Shown piece by piece: positions 1 to 17,244 of a stretch of 64,000 nucleotides of DNA. Numbering within the stretch: position 1 is the first letter of the stretch; each line of letters starts with the position of its first letter. Location of the stretch: positions 4,346,001-4,410,000 of the forward strand of contig NC_091006.1 in assembly GCF_041146395.1 (NCBI RefSeq), written 5' to 3'. Made by a program: the position numbers and the translations under genes. Below the pieces are notes generated by a model. The model was not told where the DNA came from, searched no databases, and worked only from the letters and a program-made list of their open reading frames with translations. This stretch comes from Eulemur rufifrons. Taxonomy: Eukaryota; Chordata; Mammalia; Primates; Lemuridae.

Positions 1-75
1 TGGACTGGGGGTGCCTGGGTGGATGGGGGGTATCCAAGTGGACCAGGGGTATCTAGGTGGATTGGGGGCCTCTGG
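1..75. repeat. Degenerate G-rich minisatellite (left edge)
   Basis: The first ~75 bases are loose repeats of a unit built from GGTGGAT, GGGG and TATC(C/T)A, cut off by the window edge. No gene is visible here. Confidence 0.4.
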
Positions 76-2013
76 GCAGATGGGGTGAGAGCAGGTGAAT
101 CCGGGGTGTCCAGGCCTTGGGAGCATGTGGGTTCTGGAGGCCTCTAGGGAAAGGGCGTGGAGCTTGTCTGGGGAAGCTATACAATGGGGAGCTGGTTAGG
201 AGGGCTCAGGGACAGAGGGGGAGGGGCGTGCCACACACCCCTAACAGAGGGGAGAGCAGAGTGGGACTGTCCCCTCTCAAAGCCATCCCACCTCCTGCAC
301 TGCAGGAGCACCCAGGGGTGAGGGCAGCCACCCAGCTCCCGGCTCCCTGCAGCCTCCGGAAAAGCCAGCTGGAAACTGTCGTGCAGAGGCCACCGAGGCT
401 GACGCCATCGATCAGCCTCCTGTGTCTGGCGCTGGGTGATGTCATGCGAATGGGGGATGGGGGGCCTCACAGGCCGGGAGTGGCCTGGAGGGACTTGTGG
501 AAAGAGGCTTGAGAGGTGAGTCTCTGCACCAGTCATGGCGGCAGGGCACAGGGCCTTCCGCTGAATTCGCAGGGGTTACAAGGTCGCCACAGCAACGTGG
601 GCTGACAATTGTGCCAACTTCATGGAGCTGCTGAGATTATACCGGTGAATAAATGTGAAGACTGAGAAAGTGTCTGGCGTGGGGTGATGTCTCAGTGAGC
701 CTCAGCGGTTATGCTAGTGATAACATGTACTAGTGTCATCATGGGGTGACAGTCTCCCGAGGTGGCTTTAGACAACAGGCAGGCCACCCTGCCCGCCAGC
801 CCGCTCCAGCCCTCCCGACACCCTTGTGGGTCCCAAATGCCTTCGTAACACTCCCCGAGGCTATGGGCCCTCTTCCTGCAAAAAGGCGGTTGCTCAAACT
901 AAGAGTCCAGCATCTGGACTTAACTGGATGCTGAGGATTCCCGGGCACAGGGAGATGGAGGGGAGGAGTCCGCGCAAACGCTCAGGAAACACCTGCACAG
1001 GTGGTTGCCAACCGCGCCATCTCCTCTGTGAGCTGTGTTCTGCCATCGGTGAAGTGAGGACCTGAGGGTGACCGCAGGGGTGGAAGGGGCTGAAATGAGC
1101 GCGAATCTGCGAGGCCATTCCACAGTGTCCAGCGCAGGGCGAGAGGAGCGAGCGCGAGCTCTTGCTGTCGCGGTCACGCAGGGTGCAGGGAGAGGGCCCA
1201 CAGGGTGGCGGGAGGGCAGCGCTATGCCAGGCCGGCGAGAGAAAGCGTTCCTCACGTGGGGCAGGCCTACCCGGGAAAGAGGAAGTGTCTGCTGCCAGGA
1301 GGAGCCTGGCAGGGCCCAGGGTGGGTCAGGGGCTGGGGAGCAACAGCAGGGGGCTGGCCGGCCAGGGCTGGGGCTGGGGGGCAGAGATGGGCCTGTGGCT
1401 GCAGCCAGGCCAAGTTTGTCCCCACCAACCCCCCTAGCCCAGCCTGGAGGTGTCTCCTCCCCACAGCGCAGTGCCCAGCCCGATGCCTGCAAAGTCGGGC
1501 AGGGCCGGGCAGGCTCTGAGCTGTCCATGGGAGACGCTCCCAGAACCGGGCCTCCTGCCACCTGGCTCCCAACACCCCATTTCCCACAGCACCCCAGGGC
1601 CCCGGCTGTCCTGAGTTAGAGCAGAGGCTGCGGAGCCAGTCCCGGGTTAAATCCTGCTTCCTGGCCAGGCCACCCTGGTCACCTACTCTCACCTCTCAGA
1701 GCCTCAGTTTCCCCATCTGTATGGTGAATTCAACAGGTGGCAGTGCCCCCCTCACTTGGTCTCGGGGGCTTAAAGTCCTGTCCAGTGAGTTGTTCCAGCC
1801 GCTCGCTCGCCAGGTCTCAGTTCTGGCCCAGCCCCCGCATCACTTCCAGGCTCCTTCCTCTCTCAGCCCAGCGAGTCTCAACGCCACCTTCCCGCCCCAG
1901 GGACTGAGCACCCTGGCTGGGGGCAGGGGGCAGGGGGCAGGTGGTGGGCACCAAACAGGGCCTGGTGGGCCAGTGGCCCTGCTAACACTGGACCTGCCTC
2001 TGGACCCCTCTAG
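76..2013 (+). other. Upstream or 5' intron DNA of FXYD3
   Basis: No protein-coding exon is supported. The stretch holds G-rich unique DNA and old repeats, for example a MIR-like copy around 1625-1790 (CAGTTTCCCCATCTGTA near 1707). It ends with a clear acceptor (CCCCTCTAG, AG at 2012-2013) that opens the first coding exon of FXYD3. The FXYD3 promoter and earlier untranslated exons are not identifiable and may lie outside the window. Confidence 0.6.
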
Positions 2014-2025
2014 GCAAGCGCTGAC

Positions 2026-4978
2026 ATGCAGGAGGCCGCCCTGAGCCTGCTCTTCCTCCTGGCAGGTGAGTGCCTGTCCCCTGAGCTGCCTCGTCCCCAG
2101 GAACCCCCAGCCAGGAACCCCCAGCCGGGTGGGGGCCAAGCCTCCTGTCTCCCTCGTGTGCTTTTCTGCCTCCCCTGGGGAGATGTTGCATCGCTTAGGA
2201 CAGTATGTTCTTGTGGGTTCTTAAGTGTCACACTAGTGACTTCGAGGGACACAAGGACAGGGCTTCTTACAGCAGCGGCTCACATGGCGAGAAAGTCACC
2301 GTCTTCTCCATTCTCTTGTGTGTCTTCTGAGGACACCAAGTTCGGGCCTCGGCCCAGTGCTGCTGTGTCTTTAACACCTGCCTAACACTTTACGAGGCGA
2401 GGTAACTGGGAGCGAGTCCCCAACACCCTCTGTGCCTCGGTTTCCCCACCTGTAAACATGAGGAGAATACCAGCACCTACTCACGGGGCCGTTGAGAGGA
2501 TTACACGAGCTACTATTTGGAAAGCACTTAGGACAGTGCCTGGTGCAGACCGAGCCCTGCGTGTTTGCGCTTTAAACATCATTAAAAGTATTAATTTGCC
2601 TTTAACAGAGATTGGGCCGGGAGCTAAGCAGCCCACTGCTTCTAACCCGAGTTTGATCCTCGTGCTCTGCTTTCTCGCTGTGTTTCTCTTCGCCCGTCAC
2701 CCGGGCAGGCCAGGGTTCCGTGCAGGGTAGCGACGTCCAGCTGCACTTTTAAGTGGCGCGTATGTGACTGCGTAGCGGCGCCTCGCTAGCAAACGGCGAA
2801 CCGGCGGGTGTACGCGTGGCCGGACCGGGGACACGGGCTGTGGGAATGACTGGATCTGGGGAAACAGGGCCCTGGAACTGAAACCGTCTGTCCCCTTCCC
2901 AAGAAAAGTGCCCCGTTCTGCAGGAGGCACGGATTAGCCGTGTGTGTGTCTGGAGACACGGGACCGGACGGTGGCCCAAACCCTCCCGGATCAGGCCCTA
3001 TTTCAGGAGGCAAAACGCTGCCGTGACCCGAAGGTGCCGGGCTGAGTGGACAAGTCCACATTTCCACTGTCCCTCAGGGGACCCTCCCCCGAGGCCCCCG
3101 AGCCTTCACTGGCCCTGCCCGAGGGCTCTGCTAAGCCAGCGTCACCATGTCCCCCACTTCCCGATTCTCCCCACCAGGCCTGCCTGCCCTGGACGCCAAC
3201 GATCCGGAAGGTGAGTCAGACTGGACCCCTTCGCCCATCCCACCCCCACCTCCTCCCCTGGGACCCCTGCACCCCGGCTGTTGTCCTGAGTTCATGTTCT
3301 TTTTTCTTTCCTTGCAGATAAAAACAGTCCTTTCTACTATGGTGAGAGCTTGTGCCCCGCTTCACCTCCCTCAGCCCCGCTGCTCTTTTATGCCAAGGGT
3401 CCCACTCGGGGCTGGGCCAGGGTCTGATGTGGGCGATACAGAGGCAGGGTCGGGGGCACTAGGATCGGGGCATTGAGCAGTAGACACGGTGGATTAAAGG
3501 AGCAAGAGACAGCAGCCTGGTCTTGGGAAGGAGGGTTCTATTGCAGCAAGAGAGTTAGACATGTAGGGGATGAGGATAGGTCGCAAGAAGCCATTGTTTG
3601 GTTCAAATCAACTGCTGGGGGAAGGTGTGACTTGGGAAGACCTTCTGGTGGCCGTGAGCTGTTCCACCAACATCCTCATCGGGCCTCCAGCTTCTGCTGG
3701 CCTGCCCTCCCACGCTCCCCTCCCGCCACACCGGCCTCAGTGTTGCTCAGACACAGCGCACTCGGACTCGGGCAGCCCCTGGACCTTTGCTGACCCCTCT
3801 GCTGGGACACTCCCTTCCAAAGGCCCCTTCCCTAGCCTCCTTCGGGCCTCTGCTCAAACACAGCCTCCTCAAAGGGGCCTTCCCTGATCACTCTCTCTAG
3901 ACGCGCTGCGCTCTGACTGTCCCCTCCCCTACCTCCGCTTGAGCCTACTGAGCTTGCTTATGCGTGAACTAGAATGTGAGCGCCTGGGATTTTGTCTCTT
4001 CTCTTTCCGCACCCTGCACATCATCGGTGCTCAGGACTTATTTGCCAGGTGTTGGGGAGGGTGGATGAGGAAGACCCAGGCCGGCATCGAGGTCCCCTCT
4101 GCTTTCCCCCTAGACTGGCACAGCCTCCAGGTCGGCGGGCTCATCTGCGCGGCGGTTCTGTGCGCCAGCGGAATCATCGTCCTCATGAGTGAGTGCAGGA
4201 GCCTGTGGGAGCTGGCGGGGCAGGGCCAGGGTCCCCTCACCTGACCACTCACCTCTCCCCAACAGGCGGAAAATGCAAATGCAAGTTCAACCAGAAGCCC
4301 AGGTAAGACGGTTCTGGTTCTGGTTCTGGCTTGCCTGCCTCATGTTGGGTAGACGCTTTTCAGGGGAAAAGAGCTGAATCTCGCAGAGAGAGGACAGGCC
4401 TCCAGGCTCTGCCCTGGACAGTCCTGCTATGAAGATTTCTCAGGTCTATTATTCATAGTTAGTAGTCCCCAGAGGGCTCCAAATCCTGAAATGCTTTGGT
4501 CCCTGGGATTGTACAACCCCACAATGGAAAACCAGCCAGGAAGCCGTGTCTGGGCAAGCTGAGAATCCTCCAGTCCTGCGGGAGAGGGCGGATGGGGGCA
4601 GGTTAGGGAGCTCACCGCCTTTGTCTCCCTATGTCTCCCTAGTCAGCATTCGGCAGATGCTCCACCCCTCATCACTCCAGGTAAGACAGGGACCGCGAGG
4701 CGGAGGGGACACCGGGAATGAGGGGTGCGTGCATGTGCCTATACATACACGCTGGAAAGAAAGAACTCGACCCAGCCTCGCAAACTGACCCTGCCACCAC
4801 TCCCAGGCTCGGCCCGCAACTGCTGAAACCGACCAGTCGGAAGAGCGTGGAGAGCCTCTCTCTGTCCCCAGGTCCCGGCTCTGCGCAGGAGCCGGAGCTC
4901 CAGGGTGGGAGTCTCCCTCCTTCCCCAGACTGCCTTGCTGGGGCCTCCGCTCCCTCTCACGGGAGGGTCTCTGTTTAA
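2026..4978 (+). CDS. FXYD3: FXYD3 (MAT-8), Na,K-ATPase regulatory subunit
   Basis: Single-pass FXYD protein that binds and modulates Na,K-ATPase in epithelial plasma membranes. Seven coding exons join in frame: 2026-2065, 3178-3210, 3318-3341, 4114-4188, 4266-4302, 4643-4680, 4872-4978 (117 aa). All introns are GT-AG. The ATG lies 12 nt inside its exon and starts a signal-peptide-like stretch (MQEAALSLLFLLAG). The mature N-terminus (LDANDPEDKN) is followed by the FXYD motif PFYYD, whose Asp codon is split by an intron. The transmembrane segment (LQVGGLICAAVLCASGIIVLM) sits in a 75-nt exon, then comes a basic Cys-rich tail (SGKCKCKFNQKP). PPLITP near the C-terminus matches mammalian FXYD3. The reading frame then continues about 30 residues past the point where I recall human FXYD3 (87 aa) stopping. 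Gene identity is firm; the extended C-terminus is less so. Confidence 0.95.
2385..2600 (+). repeat. MIR SINE in FXYD3 intron
   Basis: Old MIR-type copy: CGGTTTCCCCACCTGTAAA near 2438, followed by GAGGATTACACGAG and a degenerate 3' half. Lies in the intron between the first two coding exons. Confidence 0.6.
2690..3040. promoter_or_regulatory. Small CpG-rich island inside FXYD3 intron
   Basis: CG dinucleotides are unusually dense here (e.g. GGCGCGTATG, TAGCGGCGCCTCG, GGCGAACCGGCGGG, GTACGCGTGGCCGG), while flanking intron DNA is CpG-poor. Such clusters usually mark unmethylated DNA, often promoters. Its position just before the exon that encodes the mature N-terminus would suit an internal promoter or enhancer, but no TATA box or initiator is evident. 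Confidence 0.4.
3655..4062 (+). repeat. L2 LINE remnant in FXYD3 intron
   Basis: Matches the 3' part of L2 in plus orientation: GCCTCTGCTCAAACACA, GGGGCCTTCCCTGATCAC, then TGTGAGCGCCTGGGATTTTG and CATCATCGGTGCTCAGGA. Diverged and old. Confidence 0.6.
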
Positions 4979-5339
4979 GTTTTCGTCTAAAATGGTCTTG
5001 CCTCTGGCCCAAGCAGCCTCCTGACTCTCTGTGTGCGTTGGGACGGGGTTTGGGGGGCCAGGAGAAGGTGGACGTGCACTGGGGGTGGCACAGAGGCTGG
5101 CAGCCGAACCTCCCTGCGGGAAGAGCCCCAGGCCTGCCCCCCAAGGCCTGGCGGAAGGCACGGGGCCGGCCCCTGCCGCCTCTAAATTTAAGGTTTTCTA
5201 GTGGCCAAACGGGGGGCACTTTTGACAGTGAGAGAGAGCTCTAAGAACATGGAGTGCTGGGACACTTGGAGGGGGGACATGGGACCATCCCTGGGAACCA
5301 GGCTGTAGGGCCCTGTGCCAGGACGACGTGCTCAGACAG

Positions 5340-5720
5340 CTGTGACAGCAACAGAAGGCCCAGGACCCTCTCACGTACCCCCGAGACCCCACTTTCTCAT
5401 GAGACCTTTTCAAATACCCAAATGTCCCTGTGAGACCTTTAAATAAGTCCCCATGATATCTCTAATAATGTACAATGGCCACATGCTGTGAGAACTTCCA
5501 AAACTCAGACTCCTTTGAGACTCCCCAGTACCCAATAAGGCATCGAAAATGTCCCCATGAGCCAACCCATAAAAGGCCCAAAACTCTTCAAAACACCCAA
5601 AAATATCTCCTCCAATGCTCGGAGACATGACCTCAAAAAGAGACCCACAATAAACCCCTCCCCTAATCAGGTTCTTCCATCCCTCAAACGTCCCCCAAGG
5701 TGCCCCTGTAGTCACAAACC
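5340..5720. repeat. Degenerate ~30-bp tandem array between FXYD3 and LGI4
   Basis: Variants of TGAGACCTTT plus AAATA and GTCCCCATGA recur at roughly 28-33 bp spacing. The array is heavily diverged and separates the convergent 3' ends of FXYD3 and LGI4. The proposed FXYD3 poly(A) signal lies inside it. Confidence 0.4.
5649..5654 (+). terminator. FXYD3: Candidate FXYD3 poly(A) signal
   Basis: AATAAA on the plus strand, the only canonical hexamer I see between the FXYD3 stop (4978) and the LGI4 3' end. It would give a ~690-nt 3' UTR. A non-canonical nearer signal cannot be excluded. Confidence 0.4.
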
Positions 5721-5849
5721 CACACTCAGGCCCCCCGCGGTGGCAGTGGCTTCCCGGGGCGCCTCCCCCACAGCCCCACACTGCTCCGGGGCCCTGCCCC
5801 TCCCCCACGCCCTTCACCAGACACCCTGTCCCCGTGAGCCCACGACACC

Positions 5850-6423
5850 AGGGCGAGGCGGTGCACAGAGCATTTATTGAACCATACACTTTGCCCTCGC
5901 CCCCGTCGCCCATCCGGAAGGGGATCCCGGGGCTCCGGAGACACCTCCCCAGGTCCCACCCTTTGCGGCCCAAGTGCAGGAGGAGCGGCGCTGGCACCGC
6001 ACCAGCAGCAGCGGCAGGGGTGCCCAGGAGCAGCGGCAGGAGGTGGCGTCAGTAAGGCCTCAGTGAGGAGGGTGCTCCTCCACTTTCCAGGTTGGAGGGC
6101 AAGGGGCGCTGTCTCCCTCCCAGGACTTTCCTGGGGAGCAGGGAGAGCGGGAGGGGAAGGGCGCTGACTCTGCACTCCAGCTCTGGGCAGGGCCCCGCCT
6201 GAGCCTGCAAGTTGCCTCGGGTGGGGGTGTCAGCCCCGGCCAAGACGCTGCTTCAGATCGAAGGGCAGCCTGGAAGGTCCCATGGGCTGAGGCCTAGACC
6301 TGTGGCTGACGACCTTGGCCTGTGGTCAGTATCTCGCAGGAGCTGGCCAGGAGGCCAGCCACGGAAGCATCCGGAGGCCTAAGGCACCCGAGGCCAGTCG
6401 CAGCCCGAGCCGCATCCAGGGTC
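5850..6423 (-). other. LGI4: LGI4 3' untranslated region
   Basis: Minus-strand sequence from the LGI4 stop codon to about 15-25 nt past the AATAAA at 5878-5873. GC-rich, with no repeat recognised. The end point is an estimate. Confidence 0.65.
5873..5878 (-). terminator. LGI4: LGI4 poly(A) signal
   Basis: The plus strand reads TTTATT, so the minus strand reads AATAAA, about 550 nt past the LGI4 stop codon. It is the first canonical hexamer in that direction. Cleavage is expected near 5850-5860. Confidence 0.7.
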
Positions 6424-13029
<6,606 letters not shown>

Positions 13030-13204
13030 GCCCCCACCCCCGGCCGGCCGAGGCAGCTGCTCCTCTGCCCACCCGCCCGGCCCGCCCAGCCGCTACATCT
13101 CTGCCGGGCGCCCCTCCATCCTCCCTGGCGCGGCCCTGGCTTCTCCTCCTCTTCTAGGGCCTCCCCTCGGTCTGGTCTGCCTTTCTCCCGGTATCTCGCT
13201 GGCG

Positions 13205-13380
13205 TCTAACTCTCCGTTTCTCTTTCTCTCCCTCTCTCTGTGTGTCTTTGTATTCTAACTCCGTGAGTTGGTCAGTTCCCTCTCTCTCTCTCTGTCTCTG
13301 TTTCTGTCGATCTTCCAGTCTGTTCAGGTCTCTGTCGGTCTGGTGGCCTGTGTGTGTGTGTGTGCGTGTGTGTGTCTCCT
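13205..13380. repeat. CT-rich and (GT)n tract upstream of LGI4
   Basis: TCTCTTTCTCTCCCTCTCTC, then a second CTCTCTCTCTCTGTCTC run and (GT)n near 13350-13373. Lies 180-350 bp 5' of the LGI4 start codon, so in its 5' UTR or promoter-proximal DNA. Confidence 0.6.
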
Positions 13381-13851
13381 CTATCTGGTGCCTTTATTCC
13401 TGGCCTCCCTGCCGGCCCTGCCCAGCTCCCTGCAGTTTGGCCTCCTCCCACGCCCCTGCTCCCTGGCGGTTCGGGAAATGGGGCTCGCTGGGCACCCGGT
13501 GTGTCCAGCAAAGCAGGGTAGGAAGGAGGAGGGGGTCAGAGGACATAGGAAGAGCAGCTCTGGGGAAGGGACAGATTGGCCCTATGGGAGGGGGAGGGGC
13601 CACCAAGGGCCAGAGTCACCCCCACCCTTCCCACCAGCCCCCTCCCCAGATTCCCCGCTCAACCCCATTCAGGGAGTGTGAAGAGGATGTCACCAGGGCG
13701 GGGACCGGATGGCTCTGCAGAGGGAGGATGGGAGGAGAGGTTGCTGGGGGCAGGGGACGTCCTGGCCACTCCCGGCCAGCCCCCTCCCCTAACTCCAGGA
13801 GGGCGTGGTGGGCGCTGTCACCAGGGCTTGGAGGGGACAGCTCAGGTCCAG

Positions 13852-13870
13852 CTGCTCCCTCTGGTGGCCA
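13852..13870 (-). promoter_or_regulatory. CTCF-like motif upstream of LGI4
   Basis: The minus strand reads GCCACCAGAGGGAGC with flanking GCAG, a close match by eye to the CTCF core CCASYAGRKGGC. About 830 bp 5' of the LGI4 ATG. Occupancy is unknown. Confidence 0.45.
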
Positions 13871-13979
13871 CACTAGGCAGGACACTGCCCTGCCCCAAAC
13901 CCAGTACCTCCTGCCCAATACTGAAATTAACCCCTAAGTGCCCACCACCCACTGGAGTCAGGGGGCCAACCCAAGGAGA

Positions 13980-14275
13980 TGATGATGATGCCACCCCCTC
14001 CTTCAGCATTTGCTCTGCACCAGGCCTTGTCCTAAAAGCTCATTTATTAACTCATTCTGGTCTCGCCACAGCCCACAGGTGGAGAAGCAAAGGACAGGGT
14101 CAATAACCTGTACTCTAGGTTACCCAGCTGGGGCCAGAGGCAGGATTCAAACCCAGGCAACCGGCTCCAGGCCTCTGCATGTGATTTTGCATTCTTTCTT
14201 TAGAGATCAGAATCATGGCTATAGGTATAAATGGTTATTTTTATTTGGACAAAGCCCTTAGCAGTTTGGATAGAT
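13980..14275. repeat. (GAT)n stub and MIR SINE
   Basis: A short GATGATGATGATG run at 13977-13989 is followed by a MIR-like copy: CTCATTTATTAACTCATTC, CCCACAGGTGGAGAAGCAAA, GGATTCAAACCCAGGCA. Confidence 0.5.
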
Positions 14276-14292
14276 TCTGTCCATTAAATTAG

Positions 14293-14753
14293 CAGTCCCC
14301 AACCTTTTTGGCACCAAGGACCGCTTTCATGGAAGACAATTTTTCCATGGACTGTGGCAGATGGTTTTGGGATGATTCACGTGCATTACATTCATTGTGC
14401 AGTCAAACTTCTCTGCTAATGATAATCTGTATTTGCAGCTGCTCCCCAGCAGGAGCATCACTGCCTCAGCTCCACCTCGGATCAGGCATTAGAGTCTTAT
14501 AAGGAGCTGCAACCTAGATCCCTCGCCCGCGCAGTTTACAGCAGGGTTCGTGCTCCTATGAGAATCTAATGCCCCCGCTGATCTGACAGGAGGCGGAGCT
14601 TATGCAGTGATGCGGGCGATGGGGAACAGCTATAAATGCAGATGAAGCTTCCCTTGCTGGCCCTCCGCTCACCTGCTGCTGTGCAGACTGGTTCCTAACA
14701 GGCCACGGGTCCTATTGGTACTCGTCCGCAGCCTGGGGGTTGGGGACCCCGGC
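14293..14753. mobile_element. Non-autonomous DNA transposon with inverted ends
   Basis: Begins CAGTCCCCAACC and ends GGTTGGGGACC, so the ends are inverted complements. ATTAG flanks both sides, a likely target duplication remnant. Internal sequence (GGAAGACAATTTTTCCATGG, GAATCTAATGCCCCCGC, GATCTGACAGGAGGCGGAGC) belongs to a common mammalian MER-type repeat that I recognise but cannot name with certainty. hAT-like by its ends. No transposase. Confidence 0.7.
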
Positions 14754-14799
14754 ATTAGATAAGAAAAAATAAATAAATGGCACTTGTTACCCAACCTGA

Positions 14800-14935
14800 A
14801 ATAGGAGTAATATTTATTGAGCACTTCCTGTGTCTTTACATGAATTTACTCAGTCTCACAACAGCCCTGTGAGGGGTATTATAGTTATCCCCACCTTACA
14901 GAAATTGAGGCACAAGGGAGGCTAGACGATCAGTT
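14800..14935. repeat. MIR/L2-type remnant
   Basis: TATTTATTGAGCACTTCCTG, then CCCCACCTTACAGAAATTGA and GGCACAAGGGAGGCTAGACG. Old SINE/LINE remnant in the LGI4-FXYD1 interval. Confidence 0.5.
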
Positions 14936-15339
14936 TCATGACACTGGTCAGCGCTGGCCCTAACCACGACACTGTGTCACCCTGCTGCCTGCAGCTGAGG
15001 AACACACACAGCCTCTCTCACCACTGGGGCACACGCCCAGAGGCCTCGCTGGAGGGCAGGGGACTTGACAGCACCAGATCAGAGGCCACACAGATCTGGG
15101 TTCCAGCCTGGTCTTGCATGGCCTCAGGCAGCTGGTTCTCAGTTTTCCCATCTGTCAAACGGGGGCAATCACGGCCCCCAGTTCCCAGCTGTGGAGAGGA
15201 CTCAGGATGGAGGCAACGTGCCCTTTTGGGGTCCAGCATGGGGTGAGCGCCTCACTGCGGTGCTCAGGGCGGACGTCAGATCCAGGCCCGAGTCCTGCAC
15301 CTGAGCACCTTGCGGTCCGAGCAAGGCCATTTCCTCAGC

Positions 15340-15570
15340 TGAATAGCAAGTACAAGGACGATAATGATGATAGCTAACATTTTTTAAAAAACCACTTAGT
15401 GTGTTCTCAGGCTTTGTTCGCATTGTTTAACAGGGATTATTTTAGATAATCATCTCAACCTCCCTCTGAGGTGAACACTATTATTATCTCCATTTTACAG
15501 AAGGAGACACTGAGCTACAGAAAGGTTAGGTCATTTGCCGATTGTCACACAGCTAGAAAGGGCTGAGCCA
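15340..15570. repeat. MIR SINE between LGI4 and FXYD1
   Basis: GATAATGATGATAGCTAACA, ATCTCCATTTTACAGAAGG and ATTTGCCGATTGTCACACAG form a recognisable MIR. Confidence 0.6.
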
Positions 15571-15955
15571 CGCCACGGTGGAGCGGTTAGCGCTGGGCTG
15601 GCTGAGAGCTGGCCTGAAGCCCTGCTTCCCGTCTGTCCCTGCCTTCCCCTGCCCCCTCCCCCGTGCTGCATAAACATCGGGTTATCATTAACCAGGGAAT
15701 GCTGGTGACCTTGGGGTGCAGGCCACCAGGGGCAGAGGCTCGGAGGGCTCGGACAGAGATGGGGCAGCCTTTCGAAGCTGCCTGGGTGCTCTGAGGCCAC
15801 GTGTACACGTGTGTGTGCGCTCGCACGCATGTGTGCATGTCGGGGCTACACCTGTGCCTGGGTGTGATCACATCCCATTGCTCCCAACTCTGTCCTGCGG
15901 AGTGTGGTGTCTGGGCCTGTGTCTGACCATTTTGTGGGGCAGTTTCTGTCCTTAA

Positions 15956-15968
15956 CCACCAGGGGGCC
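15956..15968 (+). promoter_or_regulatory. CTCF-like motif between LGI4 and FXYD1
   Basis: CCACCAGGGGGCC on the plus strand, a good match to the CTCF core. In the interval between the divergent LGI4 and FXYD1 genes. Confidence 0.4.
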
Positions 15969-15994
15969 CCGGGGAGCATGAGCTCCGCTTTGCT

Positions 15995-16170
15995 ACACCC
16001 TCGTTTCCTCGTCTCTAAAATGGAGTAATAGCAGGACCACGTCAGGTTCCGCAACCTCTGAGCCCGGCCCAGAATCACACACATGACCTTAGTGATGCCT
16101 CCATTGTGGAGCGCAGGAAACTGAGGCACAGAGAGGTCTCGAGGGCTGCCCAAGTTCACACAACCAGGAG
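15995..16170. repeat. MIR SINE
   Basis: CTCGTTTCCTCGTCTCTAAA and GGAAACTGAGGCACAGAGAG mark MIR halves in close proximity. Confidence 0.5.
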
Positions 16171-16289
16171 TGCAGGTTTCTCTGTCACCGGCCCGTGACC
16201 CTGGCCTGCCCGTGAGGATACCAGGTGTGCTGCCTCCCGGGCCTCACAGAGGCCACATGAGCTTCGAGAAAGGAGAGTTTGGGGTTAAA

Positions 16290-16870
16290 CACATGCTGGG
16301 CTTTGGAGCGTGTGAACACGCAACTGTGGCCAGCTGTGCGCCCCTGTGCCCGCGCGCGTGGTGGTGTGAACAGGTGTGAGCCTCTGTCTTTGTGGCTGTG
16401 TCAGAGGGCTGGTCGTGTGGCAGTGCCCTTGATGATGTCTTGCTTGTGTGTCTCCAGGGAAATGCGATGTGCGCGTGCACCAATCTGTCCGCCTCCGAGG
16501 TTGCGTAAGAGTGCCGGCCGCACGTCTGTGTTGTTGAGTGTGTTTATGCGTCGATGTGTCTGTGTGGACATTGGTGAGTGAATCTCGTCGACGTGTTTGT
16601 GTGACCGTTTGCGAGAGCGGACAGTGTGTGGCTCTGTCTCTGAGTGTCTATGTGGGCATCACTCGGGGACCTGCCCCACAGCAGCAGGCGGCACACACAC
16701 CCCAGAACAGCCCTGTGGTGCTGCACAGGACACTGGGGTCAGGAGTCCGTGGGCTCCTGGGCACTCGGGCTGGGTGACCTTAGGCCCCAGTCTGGCCCAA
16801 TTCCCAGGGAGCAGTGCGCTTGCATGCTTGTGTGTGCGCGTGTGTGCTTGTGAGTGTGGTTGTGTCTGAA
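16290..16870. repeat. Degenerate TG/CG-rich low-complexity region
   Basis: Interrupted GTGTGN units (TGAGTGTGTTTATGCG, GTCGATGTGTCTGTGTGG, GTGTGCGCGTGTGTGCTTG near 16828) recur over more than 500 bp in the FXYD1 upstream region, with many retained CpGs. No gene seen. Confidence 0.5.
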
Positions 16871-17234
16871 ATCCCGTTCTCCACGGTGTTCCCTGCCTTT
16901 CCCGCGCACCCGGCCACTGCCTGCTGCTCCTCCATCTGAGCTGAGAGAGTTAACCTAGCGGGCCAGGGCGGTCTGGGCTGGGGGCCGCCCCCTGGCCCCC
17001 CTCCAGCCCCGGCTCCAGTTACAGCTGCTGTTGGGGAGGGCCAGGGTGGGGTGGGGCTGGGAGGGGAGCTTGCTGGGGGCGGTGCGTCCAGCTCTGGGCC
17101 AGGGGGTCCAAAGTGCTCAGCCCCCGGGGCACAGCAGGACGTTTGGGGGCCTTCCTTCAGCAGGGGACAGCCTGATTGGGGTGAGCGCCCCCCACCCCTC
17201 CCCTCCAGGCCTCACCCCTGGCCTGGCTGGGCCT

Positions 17235-17244
17235 CCTATTTTGG
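17235..17244 (+). promoter_or_regulatory. CArG box upstream of FXYD1
   Basis: CCTATTTTGG fits the SRF consensus CC(A/T)6GG with no mismatch, ~690 bp upstream of the FXYD1 TATA-like box. FXYD1 is strongly expressed in cardiac, skeletal and smooth muscle, where SRF sites are common. The link is inferred. Confidence 0.4.

Noticed and set aside
1340..1356. ACAGCAGGGGGCTGG as a CTCF-like site upstream of FXYD3
   Set aside because: The first core C is A and the flank does not fit. Possible but below the standard used for the others.
15724..15738. CCACCAGGGGCAGAG as a fifth CTCF-like site
   Set aside because: One G is missing from the AGRKGGC core, so spacing is off. Not counted.
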